A stretch of 34,461 nt of DNA from Sedimentisphaerales bacterium (GTDB lineage: Bacteria; Planctomycetota; Phycisphaerae; Sedimentisphaerales; Anaerobacaceae), in the NCBI GenBank assembly GCA_030611315.1, contig JAUWPZ010000025.1, forward strand, positions 1-34,461. Reading direction: 5' to 3'. Below the pieces are notes generated by a model, which was given only the letters and a program-made list of their open reading frames with translations, was not told the DNA's origin and made no database searches. Within the stretch, counting starts at the first letter, position 1; each line of letters begins with the position of its first letter. Below, piece after piece: positions 15,698 to 23,477 of this stretch. The translations under genes were made by a program, and so were the position numbers.

Positions 15698-15765
15698 TGA
15701 AAAATAAAAATACGGCGAGGTATGAGCAACTTTTGGGGGTGCTAAGTGTACACATTTCCTCGCCG
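15698..15765 (-). terminator. Terminator-like hairpin between flgM and the HPP gene
   Basis: On the minus strand CGGCGAGG (15765-15758) pairs perfectly with CCTCGCCG (15720-15713) across a 37-nt loop. It is followed at once by TATTTTTATTTTT. This fits the end of the flagellar operon or an attenuator of the HPP gene; the long loop is unusual. Confidence 0.55.
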
Positions 15766-15887
15766 AGTTGGTCAAATCCGTTAAGGCTGCGACATCGACC
15801 CTCCCTGGTCGGCCTTCAAGATTATAGTCTCGCACTCTGGGATTTATATTAAAAGGTGCTCCTTTAAGGCTTTTCCTCCTTATGTTC

Positions 15888-16154
15888 CTATATACCATAC
15901 GTTAAGATATGTTCCGCGGCTCGTCTGGCGTTTGTCGGAGTATCAAGCCGGCCGGACAACACAAGCTCTCGTGCCTTCTGAACGGCCTCGGCGTTAGTTT
16001 GTGAAACCTGCATTGCCTGGTCGATTAAAGAGGCATAATTGACCTGCACAGATACGTCTTTGTCATTATTCGGCAGAGGATTTGCAGAGTTGGGTTGTTT
16101 GGGCGATTTATCGAACAAATCCTGAATCTTATTGTTACCTATTTTGTCTATCAT
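15888..16154 (-). CDS. flgM: FlgM, anti-sigma-28 factor
   Basis: An 88-residue protein with the C-terminal FlgM signature: AEAVQKARELVLSGRLDTP and ARRAAEHILTYGI. FlgM binds FliA (sigma-28) and is exported through the finished hook-basal body, releasing the sigma factor for late flagellar genes. Length and disordered N-terminus are typical. Start: ATG 16154 with GAGAG about 8 nt upstream. It is the last gene of the flagellar operon, which also encodes its partner FliA. A 148-nt gap to the previous gene holds a small TTCGTC/GACGAA hairpin (about 16248-16268) and could contain a separate promoter. Confidence 0.88.
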   Translation of the reverse strand: MIDKIGNNKIQDLFDKSPKQPNSANPLPNNDKDVSVQVNYASLIDQAMQVSQTNAEAVQKARELVLSGRLDTPTNARRAAEHILTYGI

Positions 16155-16302
16155 TGCTGTTCTCTCGTAACTCTTAATCTATATTCTTTCTCGCACATTT
16201 TTGGCAAAACTTAAGAATATTTTGCTAAATTTCCTTTTTTTCTAAAGATTTCGTCTTTATCAGACGAAGAAGCCTAATTGTAAATTTTAAGCAAACTCCC
16301 AG

Positions 16303-16923
16303 CTATATTGTCGCCGCCACTTCAAAAGCCACAAATTTTATAAATCCAAGCGGGCTAACAGCCACCAGGTTTTCGTACAAAGTCGTCAAATCTGAACGCT
16401 TCTGACGCTGTAAGTAGCTTTTTATTCGATGTTCGGTTGTTTTATCGGCGCTGTCCCAAACCTGGTCAAGGGCCCACAGCAACTGCCCATCCTTCAAATC
16501 CAGGAGCTTGAGGCGAAGACCAATGACCATGTGAGGATAGGGCTGATATTCGGTAACAGTACCAACCAATACCGCATCGCAGGTTAACTTCCGGTGAATT
16601 GCGAGTAACTCCTCAAGTGTATATAGCGAATCCATGTCCAATTGCAAACTGCGCCACAAAGGGTCGTCCTGTTCGACAACAGTAAGGCCGAACACCTGCC
16701 GTTTCTGTAATGCCTGAAAAAGCGCTTTAGTTACATCGGCGTTGATTTGCGGGTAACTCGAAACGTTGGCCAACTCAACAATGGCAACCCTGCCTACGTC
16801 AGTCAAATCCTTGTCAGGATTTATATAGTAGTATTCCGCCGCCGGTGGAGGAGTTATATAATTAACACAGCCTAAGAAAAAAACCGGCAGCAACATCAAT
16901 AGCGCTATTCTTGAATTACTCAT
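16303..16923 (-). CDS. Lipoprotein of the flagellar operon (outer-membrane-type, unassigned)
   Basis: Starting at ATG 16923 the protein has a lipoprotein signal with the lipobox VFFLGC (Cys19). The body of ~185 residues contains KDLTDVGRVAIVELANVSSY and CDAVLVGTVTEYQPYPHMV, then LLDLKDGQLLWA. This alpha/beta pattern is seen in outer-membrane lipoproteins that assemble periplasmic rings or report envelope state. The ATG overlaps the stop of the upstream lipoprotein gene (ATGAGTAA), with AGGT 8 nt upstream, so the two are coupled. A role as a flagellar outer-membrane or periplasmic accessory protein is inferred from context only. Confidence 0.75.
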   Translation of the reverse strand: MSNSRIALLMLLPVFFLGCVNYITPPPAAEYYYINPDKDLTDVGRVAIVELANVSSYPQINADVTKALFQALQKRQVFGLTVVEQDDPLWRSLQLDMDSLYTLEELLAIHRKLTCDAVLVGTVTEYQPYPHMVIGLRLKLLDLKDGQLLWALDQVWDSADKTTEHRIKSYLQRQKRSDLTTLYENLVAVSPLGFIKFVAFEVAATI

Positions 16924-17530
16924 TCGATTTACCTGCACTTTCGATTTTCTGCGATTCACTCTCACCTGGCTTATTCAGTAATGCAACAACCGATTCTTCA
17001 TCACCCATCTGGGACTGAGCCTGGACCGGAACAGAATCTTCCTTTGCTTCTCCGCCGAGAACAACAAGTATCTTGAGCAGCGCTTCGAGCTGGGCTTTTT
17101 CGGCGTCACGCATCTCGTCGCGAAAACCCAGGACATCGGTTTTCCAATTGTTCAATTCGATATGCATCTCAATCAGAAGGTCGTTTGCCTCGTTCAATTC
17201 CTTTTGCGAGCGCTGCAATTGAGACTCAATAAATACAATCCGGTCTTTAAACTGCTGGTTTCTTGTGATAAGGTCCAGGTTTTCCTGCCGAAGTAAGGCC
17301 GCTTCGTTCGAGAGTTTGGCGTATTTTTCCGACAATTCTATCGCAGAAGCCACGGCAGTTGCGCCCTTCGAGGCAGGCTCCTGGAATCTCTTTGCCACAG
17401 ATTCACTGGGCCGATCTTTGGCCGGTAAGACAATCGACTCGGCTGGTTCCTCTGGAATCGGGCAGCCGGACCCAATGAACATCAGCAGTAACATAGTCGG
17501 TAAAATAACAATATTTTTCTTAACCTGCAT
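16916..17530 (-). CDS. Coiled-coil lipoprotein of the flagellar operon
   Basis: A 204-residue protein with a lipoprotein signal (LLLMFIGSGC, Cys at about residue 23), a Pro/Ser-rich linker and a long coiled coil from about residue 65 to 150 (LSNEAALLRQENLDLITRNQ, IESQLQRSQKELNEANDLLI). The tail is acidic. Start: the second ATG of an ATGATG pair (17530) sits 6 nt after GGAGAG; 17533 and 17548 are alternatives. It overlaps the next lipoprotein gene by 8 nt. Possibly an envelope-spanning partner of that lipoprotein; family not recognised. Confidence 0.72.
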   Translation of the reverse strand: MQVKKNIVILPTMLLLMFIGSGCPIPEEPAESIVLPAKDRPSESVAKRFQEPASKGATAVASAIELSEKYAKLSNEAALLRQENLDLITRNQQFKDRIVFIESQLQRSQKELNEANDLLIEMHIELNNWKTDVLGFRDEMRDAEKAQLEALLKILVVLGGEAKEDSVPVQAQSQMGDEESVVALLNKPGESESQKIESAGKSNE

Positions 17531-17554
17531 CATAATCTCTCCATTCATTTCTTT

Positions 17555-17872
17555 TTAGTCAGATGCCACAGGCCCTGCATTTTCCTCCTGGTGGTCTTCA
17601 ATTTCCGTTTCTGCCGGTGCGAGTTGAGAGCCCTCAGAAGAAGTTTCGGTCCCGGCATATTCACATTTCAAATACGTTTTTGAACCACAGGAGCACGTCA
17701 TTTCGATAACCGCAAAATCGGGATGTTTTTCCACAATACACACCCGGGCAGGGCCCGAGGCCGTATTTCCCTCTCGGGGCAGGCTCTGCTCGGCCCGGGC
17801 AACATCGAGATGAAACCGGCCTTCGAGTTTGACATCATCGCCCTTTAGAATGCGTCCTGTCGCTTCACTCAT
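17555..17872 (-). CDS. Small cysteine-containing protein of the flagellar operon, unknown
   Basis: A 105-residue protein with a compact centre, ARVCIVEKHPDFAVIEMTCS followed by CGSKTYLKCEYAG. The CxC plus later Cys could bind zinc, and strands around it suggest a small beta fold. The C-terminal third is acidic and disordered. The ATG at 17872 lies 48 nt after the 79-residue gene, and the next gene starts 25 nt downstream. It is not recognised; conservation beside fliA in relatives would support a flagellar role. Confidence 0.6.
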   Translation of the reverse strand: MSEATGRILKGDDVKLEGRFHLDVARAEQSLPREGNTASGPARVCIVEKHPDFAVIEMTCSCGSKTYLKCEYAGTETSSEGSQLAPAETEIEDHQEENAGPVASD

Positions 17873-17920
17873 CTACTATCCCAACCTTTCGCCTTTCTTT
17901 GTATATCAAGAATCCTTTGT

Positions 17921-18160
17921 TCAAGCACGATAATCAATGGTATTGGGGTCATTTTCGTCTTCAGCAAGCTCATCTTCCAAATCCTGCTCTTCAATATCCT
18001 GCTCTTCAATTGAGCCGCTTGGCTCTTGAGCGGACTGGCGGCTATCTTCTTCGGGCAAGTTCCGGCGGCGTTTTCTTTGTTCCCGTTGTCCTGCTGGAGT
18101 TAAACGGGCAATATTCTGCAAACCTTCCACCGGCTTTATGTTGGAATCATAACTTGCCAT
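17921..18160 (-). CDS. Small basic/acidic disordered protein overlapping fliA
   Basis: A 79-residue protein. Residues 1-33 are basic (LTPAGQREQRKRRRN) and the rest strongly acidic (EEQDIEEQDLEDELAEDEND). The ATG at 18160 lies inside the end of fliA (14-nt overlap), with GGAAAG just before it, so translation is coupled. No known domain is seen. The charge split resembles small regulatory or chaperone-like proteins, but this is only a description. Confidence 0.6.
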   Translation of the reverse strand: MASYDSNIKPVEGLQNIARLTPAGQREQRKRRRNLPEEDSRQSAQEPSGSIEEQDIEEQDLEDELAEDENDPNTIDYRA

Positions 18161-18953
18161 CTTTCCACTGCTCCAATTTTACAGACAAGTTAAATAAAGC
18201 GCTCGCGTGCAGTTGACTGACGCGAGACTCGGTAATTTCGAAAACTTCGGCAATCTCTTTCATCGTCAGGTGCTGCTGATAATAAAGCAGCACTATTTGC
18301 CTCTGCCTCCCGGACAACTTCTGTATCGCCTCGGCTAATTTATCTATCAGCTCGGCCCGTTCGACCTGCTCATCAGGATGTGTCGTGTGGTCTGCCGCTA
18401 AAAGATTGCCCAGTGGGGGCTGATTTTCTCCGAAGCCGTCGAGTGAGACAAAATGCTGTGCACGGGCGTTCTCGAAAGTGGAATAAAGTTTATCCACAGT
18501 TATTCCAAGTTTTTCGGCTAACTCGGCATCAGTCGGGGCAATGCCCGTCTGCTCGGTGATTTTCCGGCTGAGCTGCCGGGCATCGCGAATCTGCCTGTTG
18601 AGATTTGCAGGCACAAAAGACCAGCCCCTCAACTCATCGAGCACGGCGCCTTTGATTCTGATATAAGCATAAGTCTTGAACTCGGCCTGGTGAGACGGGT
18701 CAAAATCGCGGGCAGCCTTGACCAGCCCAACGGTTCCTGCGGAAATAAGGTCCTCCAAAGATAACGGAGGTTTCAGATATGTTACCACCTGCCTGACAAT
18801 CCTATGAACCATAGGCAAAAACTCAATTAGCTGCTCGTCTTTTACCGACTGTCTTTTCTGGCCGGTGTACGCGCGCACGGCGGCACTACTCAAATGGTTT
18901 TGGCCATCTTTACCAAGCAGTTCTTTAGAAATTTTCCCGGTCTTCGTCGGCAC
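18147..18953 (-). CDS. fliA: FliA/WhiG-family RNA polymerase sigma factor (sigma-28)
   Basis: A 268-residue sigma factor. Region 2 is at about 42-110 (LPMVHRIVRQVVTYL, LEDLISAGTVGLVKAARDFD, EFKTYAYIRIKGAVLDELRG). Region 3 is at 115-160 (DARQLSRKITEQTGIAPTDA). Region 4 is at about 205-262 (KLSGRQRQIVLLYYQQHLTM, EITESRVSQLHASAL). It directs transcription of late flagellar and chemotaxis genes and is held by FlgM, encoded at the end of the same operon. Start: GTG 18953 with AAGG just upstream, overlapping the preceding small membrane gene by 29 nt. Confidence 0.95.
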   Translation of the reverse strand: MPTKTGKISKELLGKDGQNHLSSAAVRAYTGQKRQSVKDEQLIEFLPMVHRIVRQVVTYLKPPLSLEDLISAGTVGLVKAARDFDPSHQAEFKTYAYIRIKGAVLDELRGWSFVPANLNRQIRDARQLSRKITEQTGIAPTDAELAEKLGITVDKLYSTFENARAQHFVSLDGFGENQPPLGNLLAADHTTHPDEQVERAELIDKLAEAIQKLSGRQRQIVLLYYQQHLTMKEIAEVFEITESRVSQLHASALFNLSVKLEQWKDGKL

Positions 18954-19182
18954 TGCCTTGTTCCTCTTCTTGATTCATTTTATTCGTAACCAAAGCGTTC
19001 ATCAAAATAGCATTGACCGCTTTTACGGCCCAAGTTCCCGCAATATATGCACACACCGCTCCGAGCAAGGCCCTCTTGCAGCAGGTAAACGGCGAAAGGC
19101 CGCTAAACCAACCGACCAGGCTCAATCCGAAAAAACATACCACGGCGATACTTACTGCAATTGACCGAACGTTTAACGGCAT
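18925..19182 (-). CDS. Small two-TM membrane protein between flhA and fliA
   Basis: An 85-residue protein with two hydrophobic helices (IAVSIAVVCFFGLSLVGWF and ALLGAVCAYIAGTWAVKAV) and an acidic tail EEEQGSADEDRE. Start: ATG 19182 is chosen because the nine codons of the longer frame from 19209 lie in a GAAAATTGAAAATCGAAAA run typical of intergenic repeats; the ribosome site is weak in either case. It occupies the place where flhF/flhG often sit in other bacteria. Function unknown. Confidence 0.6.
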   Translation of the reverse strand: MPLNVRSIAVSIAVVCFFGLSLVGWFSGLSPFTCCKRALLGAVCAYIAGTWAVKAVNAILMNALVTNKMNQEEEQGSADEDRENF

Positions 19183-19218
19183 AAGCGATTTCCCATTTTC
19201 GATTTTCAATTATCATCT

Positions 19219-21381
19219 TCAAGCAGGGACAAGCTGTTCTACTCTTGACTCTTCTGATTCGTCCTGCCGAGTGGATATTGTTTCAATTGGCTCGACCTCT
19301 GTCCCAAGTACAATTTCGTCATAAGCCACCACCGGCAGCGGCGGTACAGTTCGCGACAACATCGCCGCCAGTGGGCAGCGTACTCTCGAATCGCACAGCA
19401 AAATCACCTTGTCCTTACCGCCGTCCATCGCGGTTTTCCATGCCTGGGCGATTCTTCTGCTTATATCCATTGTTACCTCAGCCGGTAAAGCCAGACTTAT
19501 TGTCTCGGCTTCCTGACGCAAGGTCGAGGCCATCTGATGTTCGAGCGCAGGGGCTAGCGTTATGGCCGAAATCTTACCGTCCTCGTCGGTGTATTGCTCA
19601 GTAATGGTTCTGCTCAGCGACTTTCGTACCATTTCCGTTAAAACAGCGGCGTTTTTGGTCTTTGAAGCGTGTTCTCCCAGCGACTCCAGTATGGCAGTTA
19701 ATTCACGAATCGGTATTCCATCCCGCAAGAGGCTCTTAAGCACGCGTTGAAGCAGCCCAACAGTAACTTCTCTGTCGGCGCCGATAACTTCTCCGACCAA
19801 TGACGGCTGAGTTTTGCGAAGTCTATCGACAAGAATTTGTACGTCCTCACGGGTGAGCAATTCATCAGCGTGTCTTTGCAGTGTTTCAGACAGATGTGTA
19901 ATAAAGACCGACTCAGGGTCGATGACAGTATATCCGTTCAACTCGGCCCTTTCTTTGTTAGCCGGTGTAATCCACAAAGCCGGCAGTCCATAAACGGGCT
20001 CGGTGGTTTCGATGCCCTCGATTTTGTTTTCGACAGTACCCGAATCCATAGCGAGAAACTTATCGGGCTCCAATCGTCCCTTTGTCACCGTATGGTCTAA
20101 TAGTCGAATCTCGTAGGCAGTCGGTTCGAGTGAGATATTGTCTCGCAATCTAACAAGGGGCATAATAATACCGTACTGCTGAGCAAATTTTCTTCGCAAC
20201 GCTCCGATGCGCTCAAAGATGGTACTTTGTTTACGCGGGTCAACCAAACCAATCAACCGCACGCCTACCTGTACAGAGACTCTGTCCATATCCAGCAATT
20301 CTTCCACGGGCTGTTTCTGGCCCTTTGTTTGCGAAGGCGCCGAATGTTTTTTCTCACGGCTTCTTTCAGACCGAGCCGACATTCGTGCAATCAGGGCAGT
20401 GGTCGCAGCCAGGAACAAAAACGGCGCTTTAGGCAGGCCGGGCACCAATGCCATCGAGGCAATGATAAAGGCAGCTATAATCAGCGGCTGGCTGGTCTTA
20501 AGAAACTGCTTAGAGAGGTCCTGGCCAACGCTGTGACGCGACGAGATTTTCGTTACCAAAAAGCCGGCACTTACGGAGATTATTATCGACGGTATCTGGC
20601 TGACGAGCCCGTCACCGATGGAAAGAATAGAATAAGTTTTTACGGCACCGGCAACAGTCATCCCACGCGAATAACCCATAGCTATACCGCCGATTATGTT
20701 CACTGCGGTAATAATCAATCCCGCCTTGGCATCGCCGCGAATGAACTTGCTCGCACCATCCATTGCACCGTAAAACTCGCTTTCCTTGACGATATTGCCT
20801 CTTCGTTCGTTGGCCTGGTCCTCGGTAATAGCGCCCGCGTTAAGGTCTGCATCAATTGCCATTTGCTTTCCGGGCATAGCGTCAAGAGTAAAACGGGCGG
20901 CAACTTCGCTTATCCTCTCGGCGCCTTTCGTGATTACGATAAACTGGATAACAACAAGGATTAAGAAAATCACCAGCCCGACGACAAAACTACCGCCGGC
21001 AACAAAACCTCCGAAGGTCTGGATAATTTTTCCGGCATTTCCCTGTAGAAGTATCAATCTGGTTGAGGCCACATTAAGAGAGAGACGAAAGAGGGTTACA
21101 AAAAGAAGCAAAGATGGGAAAGTGGATAATTCGAGGGCCTCCTTTGACGAGAGCGTAACCACCAAAACGGCCACGGACAGCGAGATACTGCAAGCCAAAA
21201 GCACATCGAGCAACAGCGTGGGCAGAGGTATTATAAGGGTGGCGAGAACAACCACCAGGCCGGCAGCCATAATAATGTTACTGTAGGATGCCAAAGGCAC
21301 ATTGTGCTGATCTGGCGCGGGCATTTTACCGAGACCGGGTCCCGGCAATCCCGATGAACCTGATTGTACAACATCTGCCAT
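19219..21381 (-). CDS. flhA: FlhA, flagellar type III export gate protein
   Basis: A 720-residue protein. The N-terminal half has eight TM helices (about 35-335) with the FHIPEP signature region (RLSLNVASTRLILL; MAIDADLNAGAITEDQANER; FYGAMDGASKFIRGDAKAG). The cytosolic half (about 370-700) includes LDMDRVSVQVGVRLIGLVD, the VIDPESVFITHL motif and the C-terminal docking domain (ILLCDSRVRCPLAAMLSR). FlhA forms the nonameric ring that receives export substrates and chaperones. Length is normal. Start: ATG 21381, 18 nt after fliN. The N-terminal 30 residues are Gly/Pro-rich. Other export genes (flhB, fliPQR) are outside the window. Confidence 0.97.
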   Translation of the reverse strand: MADVVQSGSSGLPGPGLGKMPAPDQHNVPLASYSNIIMAAGLVVVLATLIIPLPTLLLDVLLACSISLSVAVLVVTLSSKEALELSTFPSLLLFVTLFRLSLNVASTRLILLQGNAGKIIQTFGGFVAGGSFVVGLVIFLILVVIQFIVITKGAERISEVAARFTLDAMPGKQMAIDADLNAGAITEDQANERRGNIVKESEFYGAMDGASKFIRGDAKAGLIITAVNIIGGIAMGYSRGMTVAGAVKTYSILSIGDGLVSQIPSIIISVSAGFLVTKISSRHSVGQDLSKQFLKTSQPLIIAAFIIASMALVPGLPKAPFLFLAATTALIARMSARSERSREKKHSAPSQTKGQKQPVEELLDMDRVSVQVGVRLIGLVDPRKQSTIFERIGALRRKFAQQYGIIMPLVRLRDNISLEPTAYEIRLLDHTVTKGRLEPDKFLAMDSGTVENKIEGIETTEPVYGLPALWITPANKERAELNGYTVIDPESVFITHLSETLQRHADELLTREDVQILVDRLRKTQPSLVGEVIGADREVTVGLLQRVLKSLLRDGIPIRELTAILESLGEHASKTKNAAVLTEMVRKSLSRTITEQYTDEDGKISAITLAPALEHQMASTLRQEAETISLALPAEVTMDISRRIAQAWKTAMDGGKDKVILLCDSRVRCPLAAMLSRTVPPLPVVAYDEIVLGTEVEPIETISTRQDESEESRVEQLVPA

Positions 21382-21399
21382 TATGATTTCTTTTCCAAT

Positions 21400-21804
21400 T
21401 TACGCCTCGGCAGGCTCGTCAGGCTTGGCAGCAGAATCCCCAAGTCCGAGAATCTTCTTTATTCTGACGGCAAACGTGTCGTCCACGACCACTACAGAAC
21501 CCAGGGCAAATTTAGTATCCCTGAGGTACAATTCCGCCGGTTCATCAATAGGTTTGCCAAGCTTCAATACCGAGCCCGGCCCAAGCTGCAGCAGCCGTCG
21601 AACCGGTATCTCTGTTTTGCCGATAGCAACTGTAACAGGAACGTTCATATCCAGCAGAATATCGATACTTCCGCCCGCACCAGAGGCCTCGGAGCCCTCA
21701 ACCTCCGAAAATTCGACAGACTGAGCTTGTTTTTGGGCGTCTTCCTGCGAAGTATCTTCCTGTTGGGCCTTGTCATTTTCTGCTGTTTGAGCTGCTTTTG
21801 CCAT
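21400..21804 (-). CDS. fliN: FliN, flagellar motor switch protein
   Basis: A 134-residue protein. An acidic, Gln-rich N-terminus (1-45) is followed by a SpoA/FliN domain (about 47-120): ILLDMNVPVTVAIGKTEIPV, LLQLGPGSVLKLGKPIDEP and FALGSVVVVDDTFAVRIKKI. FliN builds the lower C-ring with FliM, switches rotation and helps export. Start: ATG 21804. Only 41 nt separate it from fliM, and this gap is filled by a dispersed repeat. Confidence 0.95.
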   Translation of the reverse strand: MAKAAQTAENDKAQQEDTSQEDAQKQAQSVEFSEVEGSEASGAGGSIDILLDMNVPVTVAIGKTEIPVRRLLQLGPGSVLKLGKPIDEPAELYLRDTKFALGSVVVVDDTFAVRIKKILGLGDSAAKPDEPAEA

Positions 21805-21835
21805 TTTTCGATTTCCTTCAGATATTAACGGTTAG

Positions 21836-21881
21836 GGTATAGCGTTTAGCGTACAGCGCCTACGCTATCCGCTCTACGCTC
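21836..21881. repeat. AGCGTTTAGCG / CGCTATCCGCTC inverted repeat at the fliM 3' end
   Basis: GGTATAGCGTTTAGCGTACA runs head-to-head into CTACGCTATCCGCTCTACGC. The last ~12 codons of fliM lie within it. Same family as 6741-6770 and 13296-13336. Confidence 0.75.
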
Positions 21882-22841
21882 GATTGGGCCCTCAGTAATT
21901 AACAAAGCGTATTGACCGGCCGATTTTACAGGCAGGGCCTGAAAGAGCTCCAATTCTTCGACAACCAATTTCACAGGCTCATCCACTTTCTTATCAAGCA
22001 TAAGCACATCATCAACACCAAGATTCAATACCTGCTCAAAAGTAAGAACCACAGAACCCAGTTGAGCCATAACGGAAACGTGCATTTGCTGTAAATGTTC
22101 AAGAATCACCTCTGAAATATCCGCTTGCGAGAACGCTTCGGCCGCCTGTATGGTTTTTCCCGCGACAGGGGCAAGCTCGTCGCAGAGTATCAGGAAATAA
22201 GCTTTGGAACCGCTTTCTGAGTCGGCTTTGTTGACGTCAAAATCGATTTTGAAGAGTTCTTCCGGGCCTTCCAGCTCAAGAGGAAACTGTTCGTTAACAA
22301 CCTTGTCGGCTGTACGGAAACCGAGGTTGGCACAAGACTCAGAAATCGCTTCAACAAAACGGGAAACGATATCAAGCAAGAGCGACTCTTCCAATTCCGA
22401 CAATTTCTTTTCCGAATCCTCCTCTGATTTGTCCTGGCCAAGCAATTGTGTTACCAGGACAACCGCGGTCTCCAGGGGTAAGCCAACAAGCCCACAGGGA
22501 TTATCCTTATCGGCGCCAAAGGCCAGATAATAATCGCTTTGTTCGCTGTCCGAGGACGGATTAAGAAATTCATCGGCAAAATGCTGAGAGGTCGAAGTGA
22601 TTGTTACATCGAAATCAGCCTGGCAAAGTAAAGCAAGTTTATCTGCCATTGCCGCGGCGGCCTTTTCTGCAAAATCCTTGAGCTTTTTCGACTGCTCGCG
22701 ACTAAAATAATGAGGCTGGTTCCAATTGTAGTCAAATGCTTCTATATTCTGCTTTGTATCTTCCTGAGACTCGATACCAACGGCAGCAAGGAGCTGCTGG
22801 AGCTTTTCTCTACTCAAATTGTTAGCAACTCTGCTGCTCAT
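21846..22841 (-). CDS. fliM: FliM, flagellar motor switch protein
   Basis: A 331-residue protein. The N-terminal LSREKLQQLLAAVG (9-22) resembles the CheY-binding LSQEEIDALL helix. The middle is the CheC-like domain, and the C-terminal SpoA domain (about 245-320) contains MHVSVMAQLGSVVLTFEQVL and KKVDEPVKLVVEELELFQAL. FliM links CheY-P to the rotor switch. ATG 22841 overlaps the fliL stop (ATGA). The C-terminal tail IERRADSVGAVR is translated from an inserted dispersed repeat, so the last dozen residues are probably not native. The sequence is rather divergent from textbook FliM, but order and domains fit. Confidence 0.9.
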   Translation of the reverse strand: MSSRVANNLSREKLQQLLAAVGIESQEDTKQNIEAFDYNWNQPHYFSREQSKKLKDFAEKAAAAMADKLALLCQADFDVTITSTSQHFADEFLNPSSDSEQSDYYLAFGADKDNPCGLVGLPLETAVVLVTQLLGQDKSEEDSEKKLSELEESLLLDIVSRFVEAISESCANLGFRTADKVVNEQFPLELEGPEELFKIDFDVNKADSESGSKAYFLILCDELAPVAGKTIQAAEAFSQADISEVILEHLQQMHVSVMAQLGSVVLTFEQVLNLGVDDVLMLDKKVDEPVKLVVEELELFQALPVKSAGQYALLITEGPIERRADSVGAVR

Positions 22842-23425
22842 TGTACGGCAAACTCCCTGAAAAGGATGTGCTCGATTTGAGGTTTGGCATCAGGGAAAAG
22901 CTTTTCGTTAAAAGCGTCGCGTATTCTCGATTGAATAGTCCTGAGGTTCCTGTCGCCTCTGATATCTTCAAGGCTCAGGCTTGCAAAGAAGATGTTTAGC
23001 CAGTTCGTGAGGATGTGTCTTTTCTCGTCAATAAAAGCGGCGCCTTTCTTTTGGTCCACCTCGGCGTTTATCTCCAGCACTAAAGACGCCCGAACATAGC
23101 GCGTTACGCCAGGCTCATCAAGATTTGCGACAACAGGGTCCAATGTCTCGTAATACCAGGTTTCTTGAGAGTCCGCTGCCAAATCATCCGCTTTCAAGTC
23201 GTCCATTTTATCCGCCTGGTCCTGCTCAGCAGTTCCGGCCGCTTCGGTTTCGGCAGGACCGGCAAAGAATCGACCAAGTCCGAAGCCGGCACCGGCAAGA
23301 AACACGACAACAACAGGTATTGTCATCTTGGACAAGAGCCCTTTGATAAAGGGCTTTTTGTCGCCCTTTTGAGCCTTTGGGTCATCTTTCTTTTCCTGCT
23401 CTTTTGTCTCGTCTGTATCTGCCAT
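22838..23425 (-). CDS. fliL: FliL, flagellar basal-body-associated protein
   Basis: A 195-residue protein. A short charged cytosolic N-terminus is followed by one TM helix (about 34-53, MTIPVVVVFLAGAGFGLGRF), an acidic linker and a periplasmic FliL domain: YYETLDPVVANLDEPGVTRY, VRASLVLEINAEVDQKKGAA, and a C-terminal IEHILFREFAVQ. FliL surrounds stator units and supports torque. Start: ATG 23425. The stop codon overlaps the fliM start by 4 nt. The gene follows the sigma-54 activator with a 52-nt gap. Confidence 0.93.
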   Translation of the reverse strand: MADTDETKEQEKKDDPKAQKGDKKPFIKGLLSKMTIPVVVVFLAGAGFGLGRFFAGPAETEAAGTAEQDQADKMDDLKADDLAADSQETWYYETLDPVVANLDEPGVTRYVRASLVLEINAEVDQKKGAAFIDEKRHILTNWLNIFFASLSLEDIRGDRNLRTIQSRIRDAFNEKLFPDAKPQIEHILFREFAVQ

Positions 23426-23477
23426 TTTTTTGCCTCAATTACTCATTAGACTACTCCGATTCGGTTCATCGGAATAA

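Noticed and set aside
15678..15755. Longer N-terminus for the HPP protein
   Set aside because: It would run through a terminator-like hairpin and T-run; the shorter start fits the family better.
15683..15898. 71-codon minus-strand frame between flgM and the HPP gene
   Set aside because: It spans the terminator-like hairpin, has no recognisable motif and lacks a clear ribosome site.
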